Part shown: piece after piece, positions 35,804-45,094 of the stretch
Numbering within the stretch: the first letter of the stretch is position 1
Layout: each line of letters starts with the position of its first letter
Assembly: GCA_026169815.1 (NCBI GenBank)
Contig: JAPFDT010000025.1
Span: 265,372-329,371, forward strand
Direction: 5' to 3'
Source of the DNA: Pseudogracilibacillus sp.
Lineage (GTDB): Bacteria; Bacillota; Bacilli; Bacillales; Amphibacillaceae
Length of the DNA: 64,000 bases
The notes under the pieces: generated by a model
The model's database searches: none
Told to the model about the DNA's origin: nothing
Seen by the model: the letters and a program-made list of their open reading frames with translations, nothing else
Translations under genes and position numbers: made by a program

Positions 35804-36982
35804 ATGAAACGACTTGTAATAATAGTTAGTATTTTGATAATGTTTAGTACCAGTTTAATCCCGGTACATACAGCGGCGGAGGAAAAAGAAACAGATTTAG
35901 CAAAGGATGCAAAAGCAGCTTTGTTAATCGAGCGAGATAGTGGGGAGATTTTATATGAAGACAATGCCCATGAAAAATTACCACCGGCAAGTATGACAAA
36001 AATTATGACACTATTACTCGTTATGGAAGCTTTAGAAAAAGAAGATATCAAACTAACTGAAGAAATAACAATCAGTGAAAATGCCTCAGGTATGGGCGGC
36101 TCTCAAGTGTTTTTAGAAACAGGAGAAGTTATTAGTATAGAAGATTTAATAAAATCTGTTGCGATAGCCTCAGGAAATGATGCTAGTGTAGCCTTAGCGG
36201 AAAGAATAGCAGGAAGTGAAGCTGCGTTTGTTGAACAAATGAACAAACGGGTAACAGAATTAAAATTAGAAAATACACACTTTGAAAATGTTTCAGGGCT
36301 ACCAAGTGATAATCATTATTCTACAGCTTACGATATGGCAATTATTGCTAAGGAATTATTAAAACATGAAGAAATAGTTGAATATACTTCTATTTATGAA
36401 GATTATTTACGAAAAGGCGAAGAGAATGAATTTTGGCTCGTAAATACGAATAAATTAGTTCGTCATACTCCTTATGTTGATGGCTTAAAAACAGGCTATA
36501 CAGAAGAAGCAAAATATTGCTTAACAGCTACAGCTAAAAAAGATGAGATGCGCGTTGTTTCCGTAGTAATGGGAGCTGAAAATGTTAAGACCCGTAACGC
36601 TATTACGATGAACTTAATAGATTTTGCTTTTAATCAATACGAATCAGAAAAAATATATGATAAAGGACAAAAAGTAGCTGAACTATCTTTGCTTCACACG
36701 AAAGATATGCACTATGACGTAGTGACAAGTGAGGCAATTAGTTTGTTACATAAGAAAAACGAAGAAAAAGATGAAAAATGGCAAGGTAATATCGAATTAA
36801 ATGAATTGCAGCAAGATCTTCCTATTAAAAAAGGGGAAAATGTAGGTAAAATGCAAATTCAACGAGGAGACAAAGTTGTTCATGAGTCAACGATTCAAAC
36901 GGAGGAGAAAATAGAAAAGGCGAATTTTACAACTTTATGGTCGAGAGCCGTCGGATTTATAACAAAATTCCATGAATCATAA
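35804..36982 (+). CDS. dacF: D-alanyl-D-alanine carboxypeptidase DacF
   Basis: 392 residues with a cleavable signal peptide (residues 1-25, LVIIVSILIMFSTSLIPVHTA). Penicillin-binding motifs are SMTK (Ser about 64), SGN (SGNDAS) and KTG (LKTGYT), followed by a C-terminal PBP5-type beta domain. It trims the stem pentapeptide in the forespore septum and cortex. It lies directly before spoIIAA-AB-sigF, as in B. subtilis; forespore expression of dacF can read into the spoIIA operon. SD GGAGGG precedes ATG 35804. Confidence 0.92.
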   Translation: MKRLVIIVSILIMFSTSLIPVHTAAEEKETDLAKDAKAALLIERDSGEILYEDNAHEKLPPASMTKIMTLLLVMEALEKEDIKLTEEITISENASGMGGSQVFLETGEVISIEDLIKSVAIASGNDASVALAERIAGSEAAFVEQMNKRVTELKLENTHFENVSGLPSDNHYSTAYDMAIIAKELLKHEEIVEYTSIYEDYLRKGEENEFWLVNTNKLVRHTPYVDGLKTGYTEEAKYCLTATAKKDEMRVVSVVMGAENVKTRNAITMNLIDFAFNQYESEKIYDKGQKVAELSLLHTKDMHYDVVTSEAISLLHKKNEEKDEKWQGNIELNELQQDLPIKKGENVGKMQIQRGDKVVHESTIQTEEKIEKANFTTLWSRAVGFITKFHES

Positions 36983-37018
36983 GATATTTTAGCTATTATT
37001 TACTAGTTTTGTCTAATA

Positions 37019-37047
37019 GCAGGTTTTATATATCTTTTATGGAATAT
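37019..37047 (+). promoter_or_regulatory. SigH promoter of the spoIIA operon
   Basis: GCAGGTTTT (37019-37027; SigH -35 RNAGGAWWW with one mismatch), 11-bp spacer, ATGGAATAT (37039-37047; perfect RNNGAATWW). It is 34 bp before the spoIIAA start. TGTCTAA just upstream (37010-37016) is one base from a Spo0A box. Confidence 0.75.
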
Positions 37048-37081
37048 AGATAATGACAAACATATAGGAGGAAGATACGAA

Positions 37082-37435
37082 ATGAGTTTAACAACCTTTT
37101 TCACAATTAAAGAAGATGTCTTAATTATTCGTTTGAGTGGCGAATTAGATCATCATGAAGCAACCATTTTAAGAGAAGCGTGGCAAAATAAGCTACGAGA
37201 AGGCACAGTGAAACATGTCATTTTAAATTTAGAAGAAGTTAGTTTTATGGATAGTTCTGGTATTGGTGTATTGTTAGGACGTTATAAAGAAATTATGCAA
37301 TTAGGTGGAGAGCTGGTCGTATGTGCGGTCAATCCATCAATTGAAAGAATATTTAATATGTCAGGTATGTTTAAAATTATTCGACTAGAACCAAATGAAG
37401 AAAATGCTTTACTTTCCTTGGGGGTGGCATCTTGA
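37082..37435 (+). CDS. spoIIAA: Anti-anti-sigma factor SpoIIAA
   Basis: 117 residues of the STAS fold. [10 protein letters not shown] and the phosphorylated serine in [14 protein letters not shown] (about residue 58) are conserved. Unphosphorylated SpoIIAA releases SigF from SpoIIAB. spoIIAB starts at a TTG within its last codons, so the two are coupled. SD AGGAGGAAG precedes ATG 37082. Confidence 0.97.
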   Translation: MSLTTFFTIKEDVLIIRLSGELDHHEATILREAWQNKLREGTVKHVILNLEEVSFMDSSGIGVLLGRYKEIMQLGGELVVCAVNPSIERIFNMSGMFKIIRLEPNEENALLSLGVAS

Positions 37436-37875
37436 AAAATGACATGACTTTACGTTTTTTAAGTGTAAGTAAAAATGAAGCATTCGCACGAGCAACTGTT
37501 GGAGCATTTATTAGTCAGCTAGACCCTACGATGGATGAGTTAACAGAAATTAAAACGGTAGTGTCTGAAGCTGTTACTAATGCAATTATTCATGGGTATC
37601 ATAATGAACCTGATCACTATATAACTGTTACTTGTGCAATTGAGGATAGTGGTGCGATTGAATTGATAATTTCAGATGAAGGAATGGGTATCGAAAATAT
37701 AAAGCAAGCTCAAGAACCATTATATACATCAAAACCACATTTAGAACGTTCTGGAATGGGTTTTACCATTATGGAAAGTTTTATGGATGGATTAGCAATT
37801 AAATCGACAATCAATGAGGGAACAACTGTGACGATGAAGAAGCAGTTAACTACAGCAAATAGCGTTTGTCATTAG
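37432..37875 (+). CDS. spoIIAB: Anti-sigma F factor SpoIIAB
   Basis: 147 residues. GHKL-type ATP-binding motifs are clear: [10 protein letters not shown] (N box), ISDEGMGI (G1) and [10 protein letters not shown] (G2). It phosphorylates SpoIIAA and holds SigF inactive in the predivisional cell and mother cell. The TTG 37432 start with SD GGGGGTGG gives MKNDMTL, aligned with the known N-terminus; it overlaps the spoIIAA stop by 4 bp. sigF begins 10 bp later. Confidence 0.97.
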   Translation: MKNDMTLRFLSVSKNEAFARATVGAFISQLDPTMDELTEIKTVVSEAVTNAIIHGYHNEPDHYITVTCAIEDSGAIELIISDEGMGIENIKQAQEPLYTSKPHLERSGMGFTIMESFMDGLAIKSTINEGTTVTMKKQLTTANSVCH

Positions 37876-37885
37876 GTGATAAATA

Positions 37886-38638
37886 ATGAATGTAAATGTG
37901 CGTTCTAACAAAAGTGAGATGTTATCTAACGAAGAGGTTCGAACATTAATTTATCAAAGTCAACAAGGCGATAAAGAAGCTAGAGATACTTTAGTAGAAA
38001 GAAATGTACGTCTCGTTTGGTCTGTTGTACAACGTTTTATAAATCGTGGATATGATCCTGATGATTTATTTCAAATCGGTAGTATCGGACTAATTAAATC
38101 AATTGATAAATTTGATTTATCTTATGAGGTACGTTTTTCTACTTATGCTGTTCCGATGATTATTGGTGAAATCCAACGATTTATTCGAGATGATGGTACA
38201 GTAAAAGTGAGTCGTAAATTAAAAGAGTTGAATAATAAAGTTCGTGTTGCAAAAGAAGATTTAACAAAGAAACTTAATCGTTCTCCTACTGTTTATGAAG
38301 TAGCAGAGGTATTAGATATATTACCAGAAGATGTTTCTCAAGCATTAGAAGCTGCGAAAAATCCTCAATCAATCCATGAAACAGTTTATGAAAATGGTGG
38401 AGAACCGATAACTTTATTAGATCAGATAGCAGACGAAGAAAAGCATTGGTTCGATAAAATATCATTAGAAGAAGCAATGAATCATTTAACAGAACGAGAA
38501 CGATTAATAGTTTATTTACGGTATTATAAAGATCAAACACAATCAGAGGTGGCTAAACGATTGGGGATTTCTCAAGTACAAGTCTCCCGTTTAGAAAAAC
38601 AAATACTAGAACAAATGAAAGAACAAATGTTACATTAA
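37886..38638 (+). CDS. sigF: RNA polymerase sigma factor SigF
   Basis: 250 residues. Region 2 (RLVWSVVQRFINRGYDPDDLFQIGSIGLIKSIDKFD), region 3 and region 4 with the helix-turn-helix SEVAKRLGISQVQVSRLEK are complete. SigF is the first forespore-specific sigma factor. The SD (TAGGTGAT) overlaps the spoIIAB stop region. A strong terminator follows at 38656, separating it from spoVAA. Confidence 0.97.
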   Translation: MNVNVRSNKSEMLSNEEVRTLIYQSQQGDKEARDTLVERNVRLVWSVVQRFINRGYDPDDLFQIGSIGLIKSIDKFDLSYEVRFSTYAVPMIIGEIQRFIRDDGTVKVSRKLKELNNKVRVAKEDLTKKLNRSPTVYEVAEVLDILPEDVSQALEAAKNPQSIHETVYENGGEPITLLDQIADEEKHWFDKISLEEAMNHLTERERLIVYLRYYKDQTQSEVAKRLGISQVQVSRLEKQILEQMKEQMLH

Positions 38639-38655
38639 TGGATCGAAAGTTTTAA

Positions 38656-38697
38656 CGTATGGAATCAATGAAAATTATTGATTCTATACGTTTTTAT
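38656..38697 (+). terminator. Terminator after sigF
   Basis: CGTATGGAATCAATGA / TATTGATTCTATACG stem (one mismatch) followed by TTTTTATTTT. Confidence 0.9.
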
Positions 38698-38783
38698 TTT
38701 CCTTAATTTTTTATAAGCTATTTTGTATAATATACCAGCTTTGTAACAACATAATCATAATGAGGTAAGGAAGGGTGTGAATA

Positions 38784-39395
38784 ATGACAACACTTTATGT
38801 ACGATTAAAGCGAAAAATATCTGTAAATAAAGAATCAATCATAACATTAGAAAATGTAGCACACCTTGTGACAGACGATGAACATTTACAAATGCTTAAA
38901 GAAATGCCAATTTATCATATTACGGAAAAAGATGAGAACTATGTCGCGTTAGATGGCTTCAAAATTATTGAACATATCCAACAACATGAAAAGAACGTAA
39001 TGATTGAATTGTTAGGAGCAACAGAAGTTATTATTCAAGTACAAGAAAAGGAAAAGCAGATGCCATTTTTTGTTATAGCTTTTGTGTGGCTTATATTATT
39101 CGTTGGTACAGCGATGACTATTATCAATTTCCATTATGATGTGAGTATGCAGGAGGTTCATCAGAAACTTCATTTCTTTTTCACTGGAAATAATGAACAA
39201 TATCCGTTAATCATTCAAATCCCGTATTCTATAGGGTTAGGTGTAGGGATGATATTATTTTTAAATCATTGGTTTAATAAACGATTTAATGAAGAGCCTA
39301 GCCCATTAGAATTAGAATTGTTCCAATATAAACAACGTGTAAATGAATATATTGCCCATTATGAAAATGATTTAAATGATGACGATCGTATTTAA
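38784..39395 (+). CDS. spoVAA: Stage V sporulation protein AA
   Basis: 203 residues. A soluble N-terminal part (about 1-95) is followed by two membrane helices (about 94-115 and 146-165) and a charged end. SpoVAA belongs to the spore-membrane system for dipicolinate uptake and release. SD AAGGAAGG precedes ATG 38784. spoVAB begins 20 bp inside its 3' end. I could not assign a SigG promoter with confidence. Confidence 0.92.
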   Translation: MTTLYVRLKRKISVNKESIITLENVAHLVTDDEHLQMLKEMPIYHITEKDENYVALDGFKIIEHIQQHEKNVMIELLGATEVIIQVQEKEKQMPFFVIAFVWLILFVGTAMTIINFHYDVSMQEVHQKLHFFFTGNNEQYPLIIQIPYSIGLGVGMILFLNHWFNKRFNEEPSPLELELFQYKQRVNEYIAHYENDLNDDDRI

Positions 39396-39810
39396 TATTG
39401 TACAAATATTTATTGGTTTTTCCAGTGGGGTAATTATAGGTGGAGCTTTTGTTGCGCTTTTAACCGTATTAGGGATAATTGCAAGGTTAATTCAATTATC
39501 CAAAAGTTGGCATTTAGCAAGGTTATTTACCTTCGCATTATTATTTGGAACGTTGTTTGGTACATATCTCTCCTTTACATTTCAAACATGGAATCAATCA
39601 CCAATCCTTTTAGTTGTTTGGGGTATGTTGCAAGGGATTTTTAATGGTATGTTAGCAGCTGCATTAATTGAAGTTTTACAAGTGTTTCCATTACTATCTA
39701 AACGAATTGGCATGGAGAAATATATGTTAGGTTTATTAACAGCGCTTATTTTTGGTAAAATATTTGGTTCGTTATTTCAATGGCTTGTGTTAGTGAAAGG
39801 AATAGGATGA
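39376..39810 (+). CDS. spoVAB: Stage V sporulation protein AB
   Basis: 144 residues, four predicted membrane helices, with the conserved GAFVALLTVLGIIARLIQL near the start. It overlaps spoVAA by 20 bp (ATG 39376, or ATG 39379). It partners SpoVAA in the inner spore membrane. In B. subtilis spoVAC-AD-AE follow; here only 1 bp separates it from spoVAF. Confidence 0.9.
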   Translation: MMTIVFNIVQIFIGFSSGVIIGGAFVALLTVLGIIARLIQLSKSWHLARLFTFALLFGTLFGTYLSFTFQTWNQSPILLVVWGMLQGIFNGMLAAALIEVLQVFPLLSKRIGMEKYMLGLLTALIFGKIFGSLFQWLVLVKGIG

Positions 39811-39811
39811 G

Positions 39812-41284
39812 ATGAACATAAAGCAGTCGAAGTTTGTATATAAACAGTTACAAGATAATGAACAATATATGAAACAAGAACTCGGAGCAAGAGTTTCTTT
39901 TGACTTAGATTTTAGAGAAGTCGTTATTTTAGAACGAAATATTCAACTATATTATGTTAACGGGCTTGTCGATGATATGACGATAGTTGAATTATTGAAA
40001 ATGCTTGTTAGAACGAATGATAATGAATCTGAATCGGATGAACTTGATGACATTATTAAAAATCGTTTTATTAATTCACAAGTAGATCAGGAAAATGTTT
40101 TATCTGAAATATCAGATCAACTTCTTAATGGACTTGTCGTTATTTTTATTGATGGAGTACGACATGCTTATATTGTTGATGTAAGGCATTACCCTGGAAG
40201 ACAACCAGAAGAACCAGATACAGAGCGAGTAATTCGTGGTTCGAGAGATGGTTTTACAGAAAATGTCATTGAAAGCACAGGGCTTATTCGAAGACGAATT
40301 AAAGATAAAAATTTACGCAACGAAATGTATCATGTCGGTAAAAGATCTAAGACAGATGTTTGTATAAGTTATTTACAAGATGTTGCTAATGAAGACTATA
40401 TCGAGATTATTAAAGAAAAGATTCAAGCAATAGATATTGATGCGATTGTAATGGCTGATAAAGCATTAGAAGAGTTATTCGTTGATCAAAAGTGGAACCC
40501 ATTTCCGCTCGTACGTTATACTGAGCGACCAGATGTAGCGGCACATCATATTTTATCAGGCTATATTGTAGTCATTGTCGACACATCACCTAGTGTTATT
40601 ATTTTGCCGACTACCTTTTTCGATCATTTAGAGCACGCGGAAGAATATCGTCAAACACCAACCGTCGGTACGGTGACACGTTGGATTCGAATTGCTGCGG
40701 TAATTGCATCCATTTACTTATTACCGACTTGGTTATTGTTTGTGATGGAGCCAGATTTATTACCTGATGCACTGTCATTTATCGGTCCGAAAGAAACAGG
40801 TAATATACCCGTTCCGTTACAAATTATATTAGCCGATGTTGGAGTTGAATTTTTACGAATGGCTGCTGTACATACACCGACCCCGTTAGCGACTGCCTTA
40901 GGTTTAATTGCAGCCGTATTAATCGGAGATATAGCTATAGATGTCGGTTTATTTAGTCCGGAAGTTATTTTATATGTTGCGATTAGTACAGTCGGTTCTT
41001 ATGTGACCCCAAGTTATGAATTAAGTGTAGCAAATAAATTATTAAAAACATTTTTATTAATGATTACTATTTTATTTGGCGTACACGGGTTTATGATTGG
41101 ATTTATGATTACGATTATTTATCTTGTATCATTAAAAACAATTCATACGCCATACTTTTGGCCACTATTACCATTTGATTTTAAAGCATTAATTCATTTT
41201 GTTTTACGTATTCCGCTACGTGATGATTTTAAACGACCTAAAATTGTGCAACCTAAAGATATTGTCAGGCAACGTTCTAAATGA
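39812..41284 (+). CDS. spoVAF: Stage V sporulation protein AF (GerA-type)
   Basis: 490 residues of the GerA/SpoVAF family: a large N-terminal cytoplasmic region, then several membrane helices from about residue 290 (WIRIAAVIASIYLLPTWLLF, GVEFLRMAAVHTPTPLATALG, TVGSYVTPSYELSVANKLLK). SpoVAF proteins cooperate with germinant receptors in spore germination. The gene starts 1 bp after spoVAB, so spoVAC, spoVAD and spoVAE are missing from this operon. Transcription probably continues from spoVAA; no terminator is visible before lysA. Confidence 0.92.
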   Translation: MNIKQSKFVYKQLQDNEQYMKQELGARVSFDLDFREVVILERNIQLYYVNGLVDDMTIVELLKMLVRTNDNESESDELDDIIKNRFINSQVDQENVLSEISDQLLNGLVVIFIDGVRHAYIVDVRHYPGRQPEEPDTERVIRGSRDGFTENVIESTGLIRRRIKDKNLRNEMYHVGKRSKTDVCISYLQDVANEDYIEIIKEKIQAIDIDAIVMADKALEELFVDQKWNPFPLVRYTERPDVAAHHILSGYIVVIVDTSPSVIILPTTFFDHLEHAEEYRQTPTVGTVTRWIRIAAVIASIYLLPTWLLFVMEPDLLPDALSFIGPKETGNIPVPLQIILADVGVEFLRMAAVHTPTPLATALGLIAAVLIGDIAIDVGLFSPEVILYVAISTVGSYVTPSYELSVANKLLKTFLLMITILFGVHGFMIGFMITIIYLVSLKTIHTPYFWPLLPFDFKALIHFVLRIPLRDDFKRPKIVQPKDIVRQRSK

Positions 41285-41355
41285 TATATCCTTTAGTTTT
41301 ACAAAACAATGTGATACATTTATAAAAGCTAATTATATGTATGGGGGATTTTATT

Positions 41356-42687
41356 ATGATAGAAAATCATCCTTTTAATGTAAATGATAAAGGGCATTTA
41401 GAAGTAGGACAGTTAGACGTAGTTGACTTGGCAAAACAATATGGCACACCATTATATGTATATGATGTCGCTAGAATAAGGGAAAATAGCCGTGTTTTTG
41501 TCGAAACATTCAAAAAATTAAATGTTTCAGCACAAGTAGCATATGCAAGTAAAGCTTTTTCTTCAGTAGCAATGTTACAATTAGTTAAAGAAGAAGGGCT
41601 AAGTTTAGATGTAGTTTCAGAAGGAGAACTTTATACTGCTATTAAAGCAGGTTTTCCTGTTGAAAAGATACATATGCATGGTAATAATAAGAGTCGTGCG
41701 GATTTACAAATGGCTGTTGATTACGAAATCGGTTGTATTATCATTGATAATTTTTATGAGATAGAGTTATTAGCAGATATTTTACAACAATCGAAGCAAG
41801 AAATGGATGTATTATTCCGTGTTACTCCTGGTATTGAATCTGAGACGCATCAATATATTATGACAGGTAATGAAGACTCGAAGTTTGGTTTTAATTTACA
41901 AAATGACCAACTTGATGAAGCATTTAAACTTGTTAATAAGTATGATCGTATTAAATTAAAAGGATTACATTCCCATATCGGTTCACAGATTTTCAATTCG
42001 AAAAGCTTCGTATTAGCCGTTGATATGTTATTTGATAAAATTAAGCAATGGAAAGAGACGACAAACTTCGTTCCTGAAGTGATGAATTTTGGTGGAGGGT
42101 TCGGTATCCGATATACTAAAGAAGACGAACCTTTACCAAATGACCAACATGTTACGAAAATTGTCCAAGCAGTTCAACAAGCAACATCAGACTTATCTAT
42201 CCCAATGCCGGAAATTTGGATTGAACCAGGTAGGTCGATTGTAGGGGATGCTGGCATTAGCTTATATACAATCGGCTCCATGAAAGATATCCCTGATGTA
42301 AGGAAGTATGTAGCTGTAGATGGAGGGATGGCAGATAATATTCGACCAGCATTGTATGAAGCGAAATATGAAGCGGTTGTAGCAAATAAAGCTAACTTAC
42401 CAATGGGAGAAATAGTTTCGATTGCAGGTAAATGTTGTGAGTCTGGTGATATGCTAATATGGGACTTACCTGTACCTCATGTTACACAGGGAGATATATT
42501 AGCGATGTTCTCAACAGGAGCATATGGATACGCAATGGCAAGTAACTACAACCGTTTGCAAAAACCGGCCGTCATCTTTGTTGAAAACGGACACGCACAA
42601 TTAGTTGTCCAAAGAGAAACTTTAGATGATATAGTTAAAAATGATTTGCCATATGAAACAGATATAGAGGTTTCTAGTGGAAGATAA
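41356..42687 (+). CDS. lysA: Diaminopimelate decarboxylase
   Basis: 443 residues from ATG 41356 (SD GGGGG); an in-frame ATG at 41341 contains the SD. Fold-type III PLP enzyme: the PLP lysine in VAYASKAFSS (about 65), the LKGLHSHIGSQI block, GGGFGIRY, EPGRSIVG and the CESGD catalytic Cys. It makes L-lysine from meso-diaminopimelate. Its place directly after spoVAF is conserved in Bacillus. No lysine riboswitch is present in the 70-bp gap. Confidence 0.96.
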   Translation: MIENHPFNVNDKGHLEVGQLDVVDLAKQYGTPLYVYDVARIRENSRVFVETFKKLNVSAQVAYASKAFSSVAMLQLVKEEGLSLDVVSEGELYTAIKAGFPVEKIHMHGNNKSRADLQMAVDYEIGCIIIDNFYEIELLADILQQSKQEMDVLFRVTPGIESETHQYIMTGNEDSKFGFNLQNDQLDEAFKLVNKYDRIKLKGLHSHIGSQIFNSKSFVLAVDMLFDKIKQWKETTNFVPEVMNFGGGFGIRYTKEDEPLPNDQHVTKIVQAVQQATSDLSIPMPEIWIEPGRSIVGDAGISLYTIGSMKDIPDVRKYVAVDGGMADNIRPALYEAKYEAVVANKANLPMGEIVSIAGKCCESGDMLIWDLPVPHVTQGDILAMFSTGAYGYAMASNYNRLQKPAVIFVENGHAQLVVQRETLDDIVKNDLPYETDIEVSSGR

Positions 42688-42747
42688 TAACTTTCTAGTG
42701 TAGAATATGGATAGTTTTAGTTATAAAATAAAGGAGATTTGTTCATA

Positions 42748-43179
42748 ATGAAAAAAGGATATATTTTAATGGGTAATGGAAACAAAATTGAATTTGATTT
42801 ATATGAAGAAGAGGCACCAATTACAGTAGAGAACTTTGTTAAGCTAATTAATGATGAGTATTATGATGGGTTAACATTCCACCGAGTCATTCCTGGATTT
42901 GTTAGTCAAGGTGGTTGTCCAGTAGGAAATGGAACAGGCGGCCCTGGTTATACAATTAAATGTGAAACAGAAGGAAATCCTCATAAACACCAAGAAGGAT
43001 CGTTATCAATGGCGCACGCAGGAAAAGATACTGGTGGAAGTCAGTTCTTTATCGTACATGAACCTCAACCACATTTAGATGGAGTTCATACAGTGTTTGG
43101 CCAAGTTACATCAGGAATCGAACATGCAAAAAGTATGCAAAATGGAGATCAAATCGAAAAAATTGTCATTGAAGACTAA
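42748..43179 (+). CDS. ppiB: Peptidyl-prolyl cis-trans isomerase B (cyclophilin)
   Basis: 143 residues from ATG 42748 (SD AAAGGAG). Cyclophilin motifs [32 protein letters not shown] and [12 protein letters not shown] are complete, with no signal peptide, so it is cytoplasmic. The next gene starts at the codon after its stop. Confidence 0.95.
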   Translation: MKKGYILMGNGNKIEFDLYEEEAPITVENFVKLINDEYYDGLTFHRVIPGFVSQGGCPVGNGTGGPGYTIKCETEGNPHKHQEGSLSMAHAGKDTGGSQFFIVHEPQPHLDGVHTVFGQVTSGIEHAKSMQNGDQIEKIVIED

Positions 43180-43671
43180 TTGATAGAGATGATTTATCTA
43201 GTAGTATTTTTAATATTAGTATTTATTATTGCTCCTTTAAGTTTATTGTTCCATGAAATAGGTCATTTAGTAGGAGCAGCACTGATGGGAGCAACTTCAA
43301 CTCGATTGACAATTGGATTAGGCAAGCCTTTATGGCAAACTACTTTTGCGAACGTTCAAATTATTATTCGAAAATTTTTCCTGTTTAATAGTGTAACATC
43401 TACTGTTAGAACAGAGCCATTTACGACTCGAGAAAAAATTGTTATAACGTCAATGGGACCTATGTTTAGCGCAACACTCACGATTATTGCCTTTATTGCA
43501 TATAATGTTTTTGTACAAACAGATATTTTATATTTATTCTTTTTGTTTAATCTATGGTTGCTTGTGATTAATTTAATTCCGTTTAAAATTGGACAAAAAC
43601 AATCTGATGGATATACTATTATAAAATTAATCATTCACTCCTTTAAAAGAAAACATACTAATAGCATTTGA
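43180..43671 (+). CDS. Small M50-type (site-2 protease-like) membrane protein
   Basis: 163 residues. The first helix ends in the zinc motif LLFHEIGHLVGA (HExxH) and a third helix ends NLIPFKIGQKQSDGYTI, matching the N-x-x-P...DG motif of site-2 proteases. Only about three to four membrane segments are present and there are no PDZ or CBS domains, so it is a minimal member. TTG 43180 follows the ppiB stop directly with no good SD; ATG 43189 is an alternative. The substrate is unknown. The ribT promoter overlaps its 3' end. Confidence 0.7.
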   Translation: MIEMIYLVVFLILVFIIAPLSLLFHEIGHLVGAALMGATSTRLTIGLGKPLWQTTFANVQIIIRKFFLFNSVTSTVRTEPFTTREKIVITSMGPMFSATLTIIAFIAYNVFVQTDILYLFFLFNLWLLVINLIPFKIGQKQSDGYTIIKLIIHSFKRKHTNSI

Positions 43672-43697
43672 CATAAGATAGAGAAAAGTAATATAAT
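43668..43697 (+). promoter_or_regulatory. SigA promoter upstream of ribT
   Basis: Perfect TTGACA (43668-43673), 18 bp, perfect TATAAT (43692-43697). The remaining 115-nt leader shows no FMN riboswitch. Confidence 0.7.
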
Positions 43698-43813
43698 AGT
43701 TTATCCATTAAGTAAGATATTACTTTGAAATGTTTCAAGTTAGCTGTAGTGTGTTTAGTAAAGTTACTGCAAATAGATAAATATAGATATTTTAAATTAA
43801 ATGAGGGGTTTTT

Positions 43814-44188
43814 ATGTTAATTCGTTATAAAAAAAACCAAGAAAAGATAGCAATGGGTTTGCTTTCATTTATGCCTGAAGAAAGAGATGTAAAACTTTTA
43901 CAACATACGATGAATGAATACGAAACTAATCCAGAATGGCATTTGTATTTGTGGAAAGAAGATGACGATGTTGTAGGGGCAGTTGGTTTATTAATAAAAG
44001 ATGAATTAAATGTGATTGTTCAACATATTTCTGTCAATCCATCATATCGTAACTTAGGAATAGGTAAGAAAATGATAGATGGCGTTAAACAATTATACGG
44101 AGAGAAATATGATGTATGTGCAGATGAATTAACACAAAGCTTTTTCGAGAAGTGTTCAGATGACAAAGATCATACAAGTGAATCTTAA
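43814..44188 (+). CDS. ribT: RibT, GNAT-type acetyltransferase homologue
   Basis: 124 residues. The acetyl-CoA motif is visible as VQHISVNPSYRNLGIGKKMID (R/Q-x-x-G-x-G/A). In B. subtilis ribT closes the riboflavin operon, but ribDEAH are not here, so the gene has become separate with its own promoter. The function is unproven. The stem of the following repeat doubles as its terminator. Confidence 0.85.
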   Translation: MLIRYKKNQEKIAMGLLSFMPEERDVKLLQHTMNEYETNPEWHLYLWKEDDDVVGAVGLLIKDELNVIVQHISVNPSYRNLGIGKKMIDGVKQLYGEKYDVCADELTQSFFEKCSDDKDHTSES

Positions 44189-44197
44189 CTAATAAAA

Positions 44198-44320
44198 GAG
44201 GCTGGGACAAAACATATTTTATACATAAGAAAGTGGAAAACTAAAATTAAGTATATTTCTGAATCGCTTAATTAATCAGTCCACATTCATATGTTAAGAC
44301 AATTTTGTCCTAGCCTTTTT
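44198..44320. repeat. Repeat element, family B, short copy; probable terminator of ribT
   Basis: Terminal inverted repeat AGGCTGGGACAAAA / TTTTGTCCTAGCCT followed by TTTTT. It lacks the G+C-rich core but shares its inner sequence with 18255-18369 and the flanks of 19753-19976. Confidence 0.85.
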
Positions 44321-44359
44321 AAGATTGAATAAAAGGTATGAAAGAAACGAGGGATGATG

Positions 44360-45094
44360 ATGAATCAGTCTTATCAAGTGAAATTACCAGAATTTGAAGG
44401 ACCGCTAGATTTATTGTTACATTTAGTAAATGAACTTGAAATTGACATCTATGATATCCCAGTTTCTGAAATAACAGAACAATATATGAACTACATTCGC
44501 ACGATGAAAATTATTGAATTAAATATAGCGAGTGAATATTTAGTAATGGCAGCGACACTGCTTGAAATAAAAAGTGCGATGTTATTGCCAAAGAAAAAAA
44601 TTGAATATGAAGATGAGTACGAAGAAGATCCACGAGAACAATTAATTCAACGATTAATTGAATATCGTAAATATAAAATGGCAGCAGATCATTTGAAGAA
44701 TAAAGAACTAGCTGAAAATCAAGTTTATACAAGACCACCAGTTCATTTTAATGATTTTCTTACAGACCAACCGATTGTTCAAGGTGATATTTCGATTTAT
44801 GATATGATACATGCTTTAAATAAAGTATTTATTCGACAAAGCTGGACAGCCCCACTTGAAAAAAAAGTTAGTAAAATAACTATGTCAGTAGAAGAGCGAG
44901 CGGAAGAAATTAATACCTATTTAGAAAAAACAAATAAGCGTGTCTTGTTTGAAGACTTATTTACATATGCGACTAAAAGTCATATTGTAACAACCTTTTT
45001 AGCTGTTTTACAATTATTGAAAAAAAATCAAATCGAATGTTCACAAACAGGTCAATTTCAACCAATTTATTTATACAGAATGGGGGTTGTATAA
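44360..45094 (+). CDS. scpA: Segregation and condensation protein A
   Basis: 244 residues; of three in-frame ATGs (44354, 44357, 44360) the last is best spaced from GAGGG. Kleisin signature YQVKLPEFEGPLDLLLHLV at the N-terminus and a winged-helix C-terminus (RVLFEDLFTYATKSHIVTTFLAVLQLLK). ScpA bridges the SMC dimer heads in chromosome condensation. scpB starts directly after its stop. Confidence 0.96.
   Translation: MNQSYQVKLPEFEGPLDLLLHLVNELEIDIYDIPVSEITEQYMNYIRTMKIIELNIASEYLVMAATLLEIKSAMLLPKKKIEYEDEYEEDPREQLIQRLIEYRKYKMAADHLKNKELAENQVYTRPPVHFNDFLTDQPIVQGDISIYDMIHALNKVFIRQSWTAPLEKKVSKITMSVEERAEEINTYLEKTNKRVLFEDLFTYATKSHIVTTFLAVLQLLKKNQIECSQTGQFQPIYLYRMGVV

Noticed and set aside
41285..41355. 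Lysine riboswitch or T-box before lysA
   Set aside because: Only 71 bp and no conserved L-box or T-box core; likewise none before dapG.
43698..43813. FMN riboswitch before ribT
   Set aside because: No RFN core sequences in the 115-nt leader.
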